From the NCBI GenBank assembly GCA_963740255.1, contig CAVUDO010000005.1, forward strand, positions 254,804 to 318,803: a DNA stretch of 64,000 nt, read 5' to 3'. Both the position numbers and the translations under genes were made by a program. Under the pieces are notes generated by a model. That model did no database searches, had not been told where the DNA came from, and saw nothing but the letters and a program-made list of their open reading frames with translations. Every line of letters starts with the position of its first letter. Position 1 is the first letter of the stretch. The DNA comes from CAVUDO01 sp963740255. Lineage in GTDB: Bacteria; Actinomycetota; Actinomycetes; Mycobacteriales; Cryptosporangiaceae. Positions 7,735 to 16,082 of this stretch are shown here, in pieces.

Positions 7735-9135
7735 GTGACACAGCTCGGCGCACCCACCCGGGGCGAGGTCCTCGCCGGCCGCTACCGGCTCGACGACATC
7801 GTCACGGCCGACCCCCACTCCGGGCACGCCTTCTGGCGCGGCACCGACTCCCTGCTCAACCGGCCGGTCTCGATCGAACTGCGGGTCCCCGGCGGGCCGG
7901 CGGCCAAGGCGATGATCGCCGCGGCCGTGACCGCCGGCCGGATCGTCCACCCGAGCGTGGTGGGGGTCTACGACGCGGTCGACGAAGGGCCCCGCGCGTT
8001 CGTCGTCCGCGAGTGGGTGGAAGGCGACACCCTGCTGGACGCCGTCCGGGAGTCCCCGCTCGACCCCGCGCGGGCCGCGGCGCTGGCCCGCACCGCCGCC
8101 GACGCCCTGGCCGGCATCCACGCCACCGGCCACGCCCACGGCAACCTGCAGCCCGAGGCCGTCCTGATCGGCGTCGACGGCGAGGTCACGCTGACCGACC
8201 TGCGGCTCGGCGACGCCTCCGCGCACCCGTTCGACGTCCGGGGCGTCGGCGGCCTGCTGTACGCCGCGCTCACCGGCCACTGGCCCGCCGACCTGCCGCC
8301 GCACCGCACGGGGCTGCCGCCGGCCGTGGTGGTGGACGGCCGGATGTGCTCGCCGAGCCAGTGCCGGGCCGGCATTCCCAGCTACCTCGACGCGCTCACG
8401 ATGGACCTGCTCGACCCCGCGGTCCCCCCGCCGCCCGCCGCCGAACTGGCCGTCGAACTGCGGCGGTACGACATCGCCGATCCCGAGATGAGCACGCTCG
8501 GGATGATCGCCCCGGAGCCGGCCGCCGAGGAGCGGAGCTGGAAGCGTGCGGCGGTGCTCGGCGCCGGGCTCGCCGTCATCGTCGGCGCCGGCCTGGTCTT
8601 CGGCACGGTGGGCCTGCCCAACTTCGGCGGCACCGACTACCCGCCGGCCGCCGACCCGACCAGGACGTCGCCCTCGGCGGCGGCCACCGCGGCCGCGTTC
8701 ACGCTGGCCGGGGCCAGCATCGTGGACGGCCGCGGCACGGTCGACGAGTCCGACAAGAACGCCGGCAAGACCACCGACGGCGACGCGGCCACCGTGTGGA
8801 GCACCGACGAGTACAACAACGCCGACCTGCTCGGGTTCAAGAAGGGCATGGGCATCGTCGTCGACCTCGGCGAGGCGAAGTCGGTGCGTCGGGTCGCGGT
8901 CGGGCTGGCCACCTCCGGGGCCACGCTGGAGGTCCGGCTGGCCACCGAGGAGTCCGACGACCCGACCACCTACCAGGTGGCCGCCGCCGAGCAGCAGGCC
9001 GACGGCGACACGGTCGTCTACACGCTGGCCAACCCCACGAATGCCCGGTATGTGCTGGTCTTCATCACCGCGCTCCCGCCCAACGGCGAGGGGAAGTACC
9101 AGCTCGGCATCTCCGAGATCAAGGTCTCGGGCTAG
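7735..9135 (+). CDS. Membrane pseudokinase with extracellular discoidin-like domain (MviN C-terminal half homologue)
   Basis: 466 residues. Residues about 12-255 have a protein-kinase fold pattern (GEVLAGRYRLDDIV at the front) but lack catalytic residues: the VAIK lysine is replaced (VSIELRV), HRD is HAHGN, and no DFG is present. A single membrane helix follows at about 272-293. The outside part (about 315-466) resembles a galactose-binding/discoidin sandwich (DGDAATVWSTDEY ... VVDLGEAKSVRRVAVG). This is the pseudokinase-TM-extracellular arrangement fused to MurJ in mycobacteria, where the phosphorylated pseudokinase recruits FhaA to restrain peptidoglycan synthesis. Here it is separate from murJ, 4.9 kb away. 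GTG 7735 has GGGAGG 6 nt upstream. Confidence 0.85.
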   Translation: MTQLGAPTRGEVLAGRYRLDDIVTADPHSGHAFWRGTDSLLNRPVSIELRVPGGPAAKAMIAAAVTAGRIVHPSVVGVYDAVDEGPRAFVVREWVEGDTLLDAVRESPLDPARAAALARTAADALAGIHATGHAHGNLQPEAVLIGVDGEVTLTDLRLGDASAHPFDVRGVGGLLYAALTGHWPADLPPHRTGLPPAVVVDGRMCSPSQCRAGIPSYLDALTMDLLDPAVPPPPAAELAVELRRYDIADPEMSTLGMIAPEPAAEERSWKRAAVLGAGLAVIVGAGLVFGTVGLPNFGGTDYPPAADPTRTSPSAAATAAAFTLAGASIVDGRGTVDESDKNAGKTTDGDAATVWSTDEYNNADLLGFKKGMGIVVDLGEAKSVRRVAVGLATSGATLEVRLATEESDDPTTYQVAAAEQQADGDTVVYTLANPTNARYVLVFITALPPNGEGKYQLGISEIKVSG

Positions 9136-9184
9136 GACACGTCCTACCCCGGGGTTCGCGGCGTCGGCCCGTTAGGGTGCCTGC

Positions 9185-9841
9185 GTGCCGTCCGTACCCG
9201 ATCCGGCTGCCCCCTCCGGTGGCGCGTCCGACGCCGCCGAGGACCGTGCGCTGCTCGCCGCGCACGTCGCCGGAGACGCGGACGCCTTCGGCGAGATCGT
9301 CCGCCGGCACCGCGACCGGCTCTGGGCGGTGGCGCTGCGGACGCTGGGCGACCGCGAGGAGGCCGCCGACGCGCTGCAGGACGCACTGCTCTCGGCGTAC
9401 CGCTCGGCCGCGAAGTACCGCGGCGAGGCCGCCGTCACCACCTGGCTGCACCGCATCGTGGTCAACGCGTGTCTCGACCGGGTCCGCCGGCGGCGCGTCC
9501 GCGCCACGGTGCCGCTGCCCGAGGCGGGCGCGTACGAGCCGGTCCAGCCCGGCGACCTGATGGCCGACCGGGACACCGCGATGGCCGTGCAGGACGCGCT
9601 GGCCGCGATCCCGGCCGAGCAGCGGGCCGCGCTGGTGCTGCTCGACGTCGAGGGGCACACGGTGGCCGAGGTCGCCGAGATCCTCGGGGTGGCCCAGGGC
9701 ACGGTGAAGAGCCGCTGCGCCCGCGGCCGGGCCCGGCTCGCGGTGCTGCTCGGCCACCTACGGAACCTCGACGCCGAGGTCGGCGTCGAATCAGAAGGTG
9801 GACGCGCCGCACGACATGGGGAGGAGGGCGCCGCACCGTGA
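9185..9841 (+). CDS. sigM: ECF RNA polymerase sigma factor SigM
   Basis: 218 residues. Sigma region 2 occupies about 27-105 (FGEIVRRHRDRLWAVALRTL; ALQDALLSAYR; TWLHRIVVNACLDRVRRRR). Region 4 follows at about 135-185 (PAEQRAALVLLDVEG, VAEVAEILGVAQGTVKSRC). Position after the MviN-type gene and before the anti-sigma gene and trxB matches mycobacterial sigM, a thiol-redox or cell-envelope stress sigma factor. It overlaps its anti-sigma gene by 4 bp (GTGA), implying translational coupling. The GTG start lies 49 bp past the pseudokinase gene. The C-terminal tail of about 30 residues is non-conserved. Confidence 0.92.
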   Translation: MPSVPDPAAPSGGASDAAEDRALLAAHVAGDADAFGEIVRRHRDRLWAVALRTLGDREEAADALQDALLSAYRSAAKYRGEAAVTTWLHRIVVNACLDRVRRRRVRATVPLPEAGAYEPVQPGDLMADRDTAMAVQDALAAIPAEQRAALVLLDVEGHTVAEVAEILGVAQGTVKSRCARGRARLAVLLGHLRNLDAEVGVESEGGRAARHGEEGAAP

Positions 9842-10686
9842 ACCGGCACGAGCTGGAACTGCTGGCCGACCACGCCGCCGGCGTCCTCGACGACACCCCC
9901 GCCGGCGCCGCGGTGGCCCACCTGATCGCCACCGACCCCGGCTGGGCGGCGGCCCACGCCGAGCTGGTGGCCGCCGACTCCACGGTGCGGAACGCCCTGA
10001 CGAACCTGCGGCCCGTGACGATGCCCGCGGCGGTCGCGGCCCAGCTCGACACCGCACTCGCCGCGGAGGATCCGCCCGGCGCCGCTCCCGCGTCCGCGCC
10101 GGGCGGGTCGCGGGGTGGGGCCGTCGTGCCGCTGCGGGCGCGCCGGCGTCGGGCCTGGCAGGCCGGCGGGGCCGTCGCCGCGGGGATCGCGCTGCTGGCG
10201 GCCGGTGCCCTCGGCTGGCAGGTGCTCGTTGGCACGGCGTCGCGCGACGCCGGCACGGAAACCGCGGCGGCGCCCGCGAGCAGCCAGGCCGGCCCGGAGG
10301 CGTTCGCCCAGGACAACGCCGCGAAGGCCACCGGCGGCGACTACACCCGGGCCGGACTGCCCGACCAGGTGCGCCGGCTGGTGGCCAGGCCGACCCTGCG
10401 CGAGGGCCTCGGCCGCACGGACGTGCGGCCGGCGCCCGCCGCGCCGGACGCCAACCCCGCCAACCTCGACCGGCTTCGCGACCCGGCAGCGCTGGCGGCC
10501 TGCGTCCGCGCGCTGCGCCTGGCCGCGGCCCCGCTGGCCACCGACTACGGACGCTACGAGGGGTCGCCGGCGCTGGTGATCGTCGTCGGTGGGGACGACC
10601 CGGGCACGGTGACGGCCGTGGTGGTCGGCCCGGCGTGCGGCCTGACCGGCCCCGACGAGCGCCGGCGCACCATGGTCATCCGCTGA
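9838..10686 (+). CDS. Membrane anti-sigma factor (SigM partner)
   Basis: 282 residues. A cytoplasmic N-terminal domain (ELELLADHAAGVLDDTPAGAAVAHL) resembles the sigma-binding zinc-finger-type anti-sigma fold, but no HCC zinc motif is present. A membrane helix lies at about 112-131 (AGGAVAAGIALLAAGALGWQ) and an extracellular C-terminal domain of about 150 residues follows. The GTG start overlaps the sigM stop and is preceded by GAGGAGG, so both products are made in proportion. It corresponds positionally to Rv3912 (RsmA) of M. tuberculosis. It is expected to hold SigM at the membrane until envelope or oxidative stress. Confidence 0.85.
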   Translation: MNRHELELLADHAAGVLDDTPAGAAVAHLIATDPGWAAAHAELVAADSTVRNALTNLRPVTMPAAVAAQLDTALAAEDPPGAAPASAPGGSRGGAVVPLRARRRRAWQAGGAVAAGIALLAAGALGWQVLVGTASRDAGTETAAAPASSQAGPEAFAQDNAAKATGGDYTRAGLPDQVRRLVARPTLREGLGRTDVRPAPAAPDANPANLDRLRDPAALAACVRALRLAAAPLATDYGRYEGSPALVIVVGGDDPGTVTAVVVGPACGLTGPDERRRTMVIR

Positions 10687-10741
10687 TTGTCGGGTAGTTC
10701 TACTCATCCGCCCGGACGTCCGCCGGCGGAAGACTGTGGCC

Positions 10742-11215
10742 ATGACCACTTCATCCAGCCCGCGTCAGGGCTTTCCGTGGTGGGCCCGCCTGGCGCGGCC
10801 CTCCCTGTTGCTGCTCGGCGTCGCTGTGCCCGCGGCGGCGATGACGGCGCTCGCGTTCGGCACCGCCCGCGGGATCGTCCGCGTCAGCGAGTTCACCTAC
10901 GACACCGACCAACTGGTCGTCAACCCGGCCTGGTGGTGGGCCGCGTACCTGTTGGCCGTGCCCGTGTACGTCGCGGCGCTGGCGCACCCGCGCCTCGCGG
11001 TGGTCGGGGTCCTGGTCGCGTCGGTTCCGCAGTGGTACACGGCCCACCGGATCGTCGTGGGCTTCGCCGAGGCCGGCTGGGGCGACGGTCTGGAGACGTT
11101 CGCCTACGCCTGGGCGGGCGTGATGACGTTCGCGTTCGCCTGCGCCGCGACTCTGGGCGCACTGACGCGGGGGGAACTGCGGTTCCGCCGCCGGCTCATG
11201 CTCGCTCCCCGGTAG
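10742..11215 (+). CDS. Membrane protein of unknown function
   Basis: 157 residues with three or four hydrophobic helices (LLLLGVAVPAAAMTALAFG; WWWAAYLLAVPVYVAAL; VVGVLVASV; AWAGVMTFAFACAATLGAL) and positively charged ends. ATG 10742 has GGAAG 9 nt upstream; the GTG two codons earlier would be too close to it. It ends at TAG 11213-11215, but the same frame continues into another hydrophobic segment (ATFVFALGTLIGALGG, then RWVRR), so the stop may be a nonsense mutation. It lies between the SigM module and trxB. No family recognised. Confidence 0.65.
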   Translation: MTTSSSPRQGFPWWARLARPSLLLLGVAVPAAAMTALAFGTARGIVRVSEFTYDTDQLVVNPAWWWAAYLLAVPVYVAALAHPRLAVVGVLVASVPQWYTAHRIVVGFAEAGWGDGLETFAYAWAGVMTFAFACAATLGALTRGELRFRRRLMLAPR

Positions 11216-11453
11216 CCGTGGCTCCGGGATGCGGTCGGCACGGCGGCGACGTTCGTGTTCGCGCTGGGCACCCTCATCGGTGCGCTGGGAGGGCGCTGGG
11301 TGCGACGGGGCCAGCCCGGCCCGGTCGGCGGCCCGCGTTCGGCCGCTGTGGACGGGCGCCAGCGGCGGGAATCGCCGGACCTACGATGGTGTTACGCCGA
11401 GCGCACGGATGCGCCCGAATCGGCGCCGTCTACGGCCTCGGAGGAGTACGCAC

Positions 11454-12506
11454 GTGAGCACCGAGCAGGACATCCGGAACGTGATCGTCATCGGGTCCGG
11501 TCCGGCTGGGTACACCGCCGCGCTGTACACCGCACGCGCCAGCCTGCACCCGCTGGTGTTCGAGGGGGTCCAGTCCGGCGGCGCGCTGATGACCACCACC
11601 GAGGTGGAGAACTTCCCCGGCTTCCCCGACGGCATCATGGGCCCGGACCTGATGGACCACATGCGCAAGCAGGCCGAACGGTTCGGTGCCGAGATGGTCA
11701 CCGACGACGTCACCGAGGTCGACCTGACCGGCCCGGTGAAGATCGTGAAGGTCGACGGTCGCGAGTACCGGTCCCGCGCGGTGATCCTGGCCACCGGCTC
11801 GGCCTGGCGGCCGCTCGGCGTGGGCGGCGAGCAGGAGCTGCTGGGCCATGGCGTGTCGTCCTGCGCGACCTGCGACGGCTTCTTCTTCAAGGGGCAGGAC
11901 ATCGCGGTGGTCGGCGGCGGCGACTCGGCCATGGAGGAGGCCACGTTCCTCACCCGGTTCGCCGACAAGGTGACGATCGTGCACCGGCGCGGCGAGTTCC
12001 GGGCCAGCAAGATCATGGTCGAGCGCGCGCTGGCCAACCCCAGGATCGAGGTGCGCTGGAACGCCGTGGTGTCGCAGATCGTCGGCGCCGACGGCAAGGT
12101 GGCCGGGGTGCTGCTCAAGGACACGGTCACCGGCGAGGAGTCCCGCCTGGACGTGACCGGGGTGTTCGTGGCGATCGGCCACGACCCGCGCAGCGCGCTG
12201 TTCAAGGGCCAGGTGGAGATGGACGGCCAGGGCTATGTGCTGGTCGACGCCCCGTCCAGCCGCACCAACCTGCCCGGTGTCTTCGCCAGCGGCGACCTGG
12301 TCGACCACACCTACCGCCAGGCGATCACCGCGGCCGGCACCGGTACGGTCGCCGCCCTGGACGCCGAGCGCTACGTGGCCGCGCTCACCCACGAACCGGC
12401 CGGCCCCGTCGTGACCGCCGCACCCGAGCCGGCCGAGCCGGCCGAGCCGGCCGAGCCGGTCCCGGCCCTTCCGTCCGCCCAGCCCAGCGACCACGCCACC
12501 GCGTAG
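11454..12506 (+). CDS. trxB: Thioredoxin reductase
   Basis: 350 residues. It carries the FAD-binding GSGPAGYTAAL, the redox-active CATC in VSSCATCDGFFF, the NADPH-binding GGGDSAMEEA and the C-terminal FAD motif GDLVDHTYRQAITAAGTG. It reduces thioredoxin with NADPH in the cytoplasm. GTG 11454 follows GGAGGAG by 7 nt. Compared with typical TrxB (about 310-320 residues) it has a 35-residue tail rich in the repeat EPAEPAEPAEP. It is followed closely by two thioredoxin genes, forming the redox operon near sigM known from mycobacteria and Streptomyces, where SigM/SigR-type factors induce it under thiol stress. Confidence 0.95.
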   Translation: MSTEQDIRNVIVIGSGPAGYTAALYTARASLHPLVFEGVQSGGALMTTTEVENFPGFPDGIMGPDLMDHMRKQAERFGAEMVTDDVTEVDLTGPVKIVKVDGREYRSRAVILATGSAWRPLGVGGEQELLGHGVSSCATCDGFFFKGQDIAVVGGGDSAMEEATFLTRFADKVTIVHRRGEFRASKIMVERALANPRIEVRWNAVVSQIVGADGKVAGVLLKDTVTGEESRLDVTGVFVAIGHDPRSALFKGQVEMDGQGYVLVDAPSSRTNLPGVFASGDLVDHTYRQAITAAGTGTVAALDAERYVAALTHEPAGPVVTAAPEPAEPAEPAEPVPALPSAQPSDHATA

Positions 12507-12543
12507 TCCGCCGCCTGACACCCAGCCCGGAAGGAGCCAGCTC

Positions 12544-13017
12544 GTGGGAGCCCGTGCTGTCACCGACGCCACCTGGGCCAGCGACGTGCTGCGTTCGCGC
12601 AAGCCGGTCGTCGTCGACTTCTGGGCGGAATGGTGCGGCCCCTGCCGCCAGGTCTCGCCCGTCCTGGACGACATCGCCGTCGAACTCGGCGAGCAGGTCG
12701 AGGTCGTCAAGCTCAACATCGACGAGAGCCCCGACACGCCCCGTGAGTACAACGTCCAGTCGATCCCGACGATCGCGGTCTTCATGAACGGCCAGCCGGT
12801 CGGCGGGCTGGTCGGGGCCTACCCGAAGGCCGACATCCTCGCGATGATCCGACAGGCCCTCAGCACCGGCCCGGCGGCCGACGCCGGTGGCGCGGTCGTC
12901 CGTCCGTCGGACAGCCGCCCGGCGCACGGGCAGGCACCAGCCCCGGACGCACAGCGCGCGCAGGCTGCTCCCCCGGAACAGCTCGGAGAGGTCCGACGCC
13001 TCCGGCAGATCGAGTAG
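12544..13017 (+). CDS. trxA: Thioredoxin with C-terminal extension
   Basis: 157 residues. The thioredoxin fold has active site WCGPC (VDFWAEWCGPCRQVSP) and the cis-proline region SIPTIAVF. It carries an extra C-terminal tail of about 45 residues rich in Ala, Pro and Gln. GTG 12544 has AAGGAG 7 nt upstream. It is a close paralogue of the next gene (both begin with nearly the same residues), a tandem duplication inside the trx operon. It is the reduced-disulfide donor for cytosolic enzymes, recharged by TrxB. Confidence 0.92.
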   Translation: MGARAVTDATWASDVLRSRKPVVVDFWAEWCGPCRQVSPVLDDIAVELGEQVEVVKLNIDESPDTPREYNVQSIPTIAVFMNGQPVGGLVGAYPKADILAMIRQALSTGPAADAGGAVVRPSDSRPAHGQAPAPDAQRAQAAPPEQLGEVRRLRQIE

Positions 13018-13103
13018 GTCGCACGCCCCATACCGGCCGGCCACCGGCGACCACGCCGCGCGTCCGTCGCACCAACCCACCCGCCAACCCGAAGGAGTCA
13101 ATC

Positions 13104-13427
13104 GTGGGAGCCACCCGAGCCGTCACCGACGCCAGCTGGACGGCCGACGTCCTGCAGTCGGAGAAGACCGTCGTCGTCGACTTCTGGGCGGAATGGTGCG
13201 GCCCCTGCCGGAAGATCTCGCCTGTGCTGGACGAGATCGCCGTCGAGCTCGGCGAGCAGGTGGAGATCGTCAAGCTCAACATCGACGAGAACCCGAACAC
13301 CGCGCGCGACTACGGCGTGATGTCGATCCCGCTGGTCACCGTCTTCAAGGGCGGCCAGCCGGTCGACTCGATCCTCGGTGCCCGTCCCAAGGCGCAGTTC
13401 CTGAAGATGATCCAGAACGCCCTCTGA
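13104..13427 (+). CDS. trxA: Thioredoxin
   Basis: 107 residues, the usual thioredoxin length. Active site WCGPC (VDFWAEWCGPCRKISP), cis-proline in SIPLVTVF, and a C-terminal helix QFLKMIQNAL. GTG start at 13104 with GAAGGAG 7 nt upstream. It is the last gene of the trxB-trxA-trxA operon; a strong terminator follows at 13446-13479. The two copies are largely identical through the active-site half and differ in the second half, so partner specialisation is possible. Confidence 0.94.
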   Translation: MGATRAVTDASWTADVLQSEKTVVVDFWAEWCGPCRKISPVLDEIAVELGEQVEIVKLNIDENPNTARDYGVMSIPLVTVFKGGQPVDSILGARPKAQFLKMIQNAL

Positions 13428-13445
13428 GGGCGCGCCGGCACGCAC

Positions 13446-13479
13446 GAAGGGCGTCGGAACGTCGGTTCCGGCGCCCTTC
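13446..13479 (+). terminator. Rho-independent-type terminator of the trx operon
   Basis: A 15-bp stem (13446-13460 with 13465-13479; one G-U pair) and tetraloop GTCG, starting 19 bp after the second thioredoxin stop codon. No T-run, as usual in this GC range. Confidence 0.85.
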
Positions 13480-13741
13480 GCATGCCGCGGGCCGGATGGG
13501 CGTACCGGGGCCCGGGCGGGCGGGGCTGGCCAGCAGGGATTACCGTCGTGCTCCGGGATCGTTTCGCGCTCCGGTCGGACCGATGACAGTTGTCACGAAC
13601 GACTTGGTATCAGCCAGCCTGTTCGGCCCCCACACATGGCGGGTGCCCGCGCACCCCCCTTACAGTTTCCCCAGGAACCACACCGGCACCAAGGGCGGCA
13701 TCCGGCCGACGACACCGACCAGGCGGGAGGCGAGCAGATCG

Positions 13742-14902
13742 ATGCGGCTCATCAGGCGTGGCAGCACCGGCCCTCCCGCCGCCGAGGTGCGCACCACCCT
13801 GGTCACGCTGGGACTGCTCGTCGAGACGGCGTCCGCACCGGCCAACCCTGACGACGTGCTCTTCGACGCGGCCTGTGAGCTGGCGTTGCGGGAGTTCCAG
13901 CAGGCCCGCGGCCTGGTGGTGGACGGCCTCGTCGGACCGGAGAGCTGGCGCGCGCTGGTCGCGGCCCGGTGGCGCCTCGGCGACCGCCTGCTGCACCGCT
14001 CGGTGACCGATCCGGTGGTGGGCGACGACGTGCGGGCCCTGCAGGAACGCCTGCTGGAGATGGGCTACGACGTGGGCGGGCGGGCCGACGGCGTCTACGG
14101 GGAACGGACCGAGGCCGCGCTCAAACAGTTCCAGCGCGAGGTCGGGCTGGTCGCCGACGGCACGTTCGGCCCCGCGACGATGGGTGCGCTGCGGCAACTC
14201 GGCCGCAAGGTCGTGGGCGGGCGTCCGCAGCTACTGCGCGAGTCGGCGCTGCTCTACCACGCCGGGCCGGGGCTGGTCGGCAAGCGGGTGGTGATCGACG
14301 CCGGTCACGGCGGCGAGGACACCGGGTTCGTGTGCGAAGAAGGCCTGATGCGCTGGACCGAGGCCAGCCTCGTGTACGACCTGGCCAACCGGGTCGAGGG
14401 CCGGTTCTCCGCGATCGGCGTGCGCACCAACCTCACCCGCGGTCCCGACACCACCCACTCCACCAGTGAGCGGGCCGAGCTGGCCAACGCGATCGGCGCC
14501 GACCTGCTGATCAGCCTGCACATGGACAGCCACCGCAATCCGGAGGCGAGCGGGGTGGCCAGCTACCACTTCGGCACGGGTTCCGGCACGACCTCCACGG
14601 TGGGCGAGCGGCTGGCCGGCCTGGTGCAGCGGGAGATCGTGGCACGCACCGGGATGCGGGACTGCCGCACCCACGCCAAGACCTGGGAGATCCTCCGGCT
14701 GACCCGGATGCCCGCGGTGCAGGTGGAGCTGGGCTACCTGACGTCTCGGGAGGACAGGGCCCGGATCATCGACCCGATGTTCCGCGACACGGTCGCCGAG
14801 GCGATCCTGGTCGCCGTCCAGCGCGTCTTCCTGCCGGTCGAGTCGGACGTGGCGACGGGCACGCTGGACGTCTCCGCCCTCCAGGCGATGCAGCTCAGCT
14901 AG
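13742..14902 (+). CDS. cwlM: Peptidoglycan-binding amidase-fold protein CwlM
   Basis: 386 residues. Two peptidoglycan-binding type-1 domains (about 35-75 with ALREFQQARGLVVDGLVGPESW, and about 90-145 with ALKQFQREVGLVADGTFGPATM) precede an Amidase_3 domain (about 180-365). Zinc-ligand motifs are VIDAGHGGEDTG, SLHMDSH and VQVELGYLTS. No signal peptide is present, as in mycobacterial CwlM, which works in the cytoplasm as the PknB-phosphorylated activator of MurA rather than as a lytic enzyme. The operon position after trxA matches Rv3915. ATG 13742 has GGGAGG 11 nt upstream. Confidence 0.88.
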   Translation: MRLIRRGSTGPPAAEVRTTLVTLGLLVETASAPANPDDVLFDAACELALREFQQARGLVVDGLVGPESWRALVAARWRLGDRLLHRSVTDPVVGDDVRALQERLLEMGYDVGGRADGVYGERTEAALKQFQREVGLVADGTFGPATMGALRQLGRKVVGGRPQLLRESALLYHAGPGLVGKRVVIDAGHGGEDTGFVCEEGLMRWTEASLVYDLANRVEGRFSAIGVRTNLTRGPDTTHSTSERAELANAIGADLLISLHMDSHRNPEASGVASYHFGTGSGTTSTVGERLAGLVQREIVARTGMRDCRTHAKTWEILRLTRMPAVQVELGYLTSREDRARIIDPMFRDTVAEAILVAVQRVFLPVESDVATGTLDVSALQAMQLS

Positions 14903-14987
14903 GCAGCACCGTCCAAGGGACGCCGTCGCCGACGGTCCGCGGCCACGCGACCGTCGCCGCCAGGGCACCGCCGCCGTCCGCGCGGGC

Positions 14988-15680
14988 TCAGCCGGCGTCC
15001 GCTCCTCGGGCCAGGCTGAGGGTGCCCGGGGTGCCGACGCTCGGGGTGCCGACGGAGGTGCGGTGGGCGCCGCCGAGGGTGAGGCTGGGGCTCATCGAGC
15101 CGAGCAGCTTCTCCAGGGCGTACTCGACGTCCGACTTCCACGACAGGGCGGTGCGCAGTTCGAGCCGCAGGCGGGGCCAGCGGGGGTGCGGCCGGACCGT
15201 CTTGAAGCCCACCGCGAGCAGGTAGTCGGCCGGCACCGTGCAGGACGGCCCGTCCCACTGGGCGTCCGCGAACGCCTCGATCGCCTTCACTCCGCGCTTG
15301 ACCAGGTCTTTCGCGACGCCCTGGACGAGCATCCGGCCCAGCCCGCCGCCGCCGTACTCACCGAGGATGTGGGCGGTCATCAGCAGGGCGGCGTCCGGGC
15401 TGACGGGGCTGGTGGGGAACGCCACCGAACGCGGCACGTAGGCCGGCGGCGCGTAGAGCACGTACCCGACCGGATGGCCGTCCACGTAGACGAGCTTGCC
15501 GCACGACCCCCACTCCAGCAGGGTGCCGGAGACCCACGCCTCCTTCTCCAGCCCCGTGTCGCCGCACTCCTCGGCGCGGTCGCGGGCGACCGGATCGAGC
15601 TCCCAGAACACGCAGGAGCGGCAGCGTCGAGGCAGGTCCTCGAGGGTGTCGAGGGTGAGGTTGGCCAGGCGTCGGGACAT
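14988..15680 (-). CDS. GNAT-fold N-acetyltransferase
   Basis: 230 residues. A GNAT-like core includes the acetyl-CoA pyrophosphate-loop-like GEYGGGGLGRMLVQG near the middle, followed by KAIEAFAD. The N-terminus has a CRSCVFWEL segment with paired cysteines, also seen in homologues in this locus. It is convergent with cwlM, the same arrangement as Rv3915/Rv3916c. The substrate is not deducible. The C-terminal about 30 residues (repeated SVGTP) look disordered. Confidence 0.8.
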   Translation of the reverse strand: MSRRLANLTLDTLEDLPRRCRSCVFWELDPVARDRAEECGDTGLEKEAWVSGTLLEWGSCGKLVYVDGHPVGYVLYAPPAYVPRSVAFPTSPVSPDAALLMTAHILGEYGGGGLGRMLVQGVAKDLVKRGVKAIEAFADAQWDGPSCTVPADYLLAVGFKTVRPHPRWPRLRLELRTALSWKSDVEYALEKLLGSMSPSLTLGGAHRTSVGTPSVGTPGTLSLARGADAG

Positions 15681-16082
15681 CAGTCGCCCTCGCCGTACGC
15701 AGGCGCGCGCCGCACGCTGGACCTCCCGTGAGCTAACGGTGTGAACTAACCTGCCATCGTAGGACGCGCCGGTCGTCCGAGGAAGGGTTACGGGGGCGCG
15801 CAGTACCCTCGACAGCGACTCTGACCTGGAACGGGTCGGCCGGCCGGGGTGACGCGGCGGACTACCGGGACGCGGTCGGAGTGCCCACGCAAGCGGTCAG
15901 CCGAACCGATCCCGTTGGCCGGGTCGCAGCCGGCCGCGGCTCGCGTCGCGGCGCAGCCGGTCGGGCTGGCATCGCGGCGCAGCCGGTCGGGCTGGCATCG
16001 CGGCGCAGCCGGTCGGGGTGGCATCGCGGCACGGTTGCGGGATGGCGGAGCGCGAGACGGCGACGAACGGAGGTGAGCGGAC
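15681..16082. other. Intergenic region with tandem repeat, between divergent genes
   Basis: About 400 bases containing the promoters of the divergent acetyltransferase and aminotransferase genes. No gene is supported. Its right half is occupied by the 26-bp tandem repeat described separately. Confidence 0.5.
15951..16028. repeat. 26-bp tandem repeat, three copies
   Basis: Unit starting GCGCAGCCGGTCGGGCTGGC repeats at 15951, 15977 and 16003; the third copy has one C-to-G change. A more diverged copy may precede it (15921-15950). It ends 55 bp before the aminotransferase start, so it could influence its expression. No spacers: not a CRISPR. Confidence 0.85.

Noticed and set aside
15951..16028. 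Tandem repeat as a CRISPR array
   Set aside because: Copies are contiguous without spacers and no cas gene is nearby.
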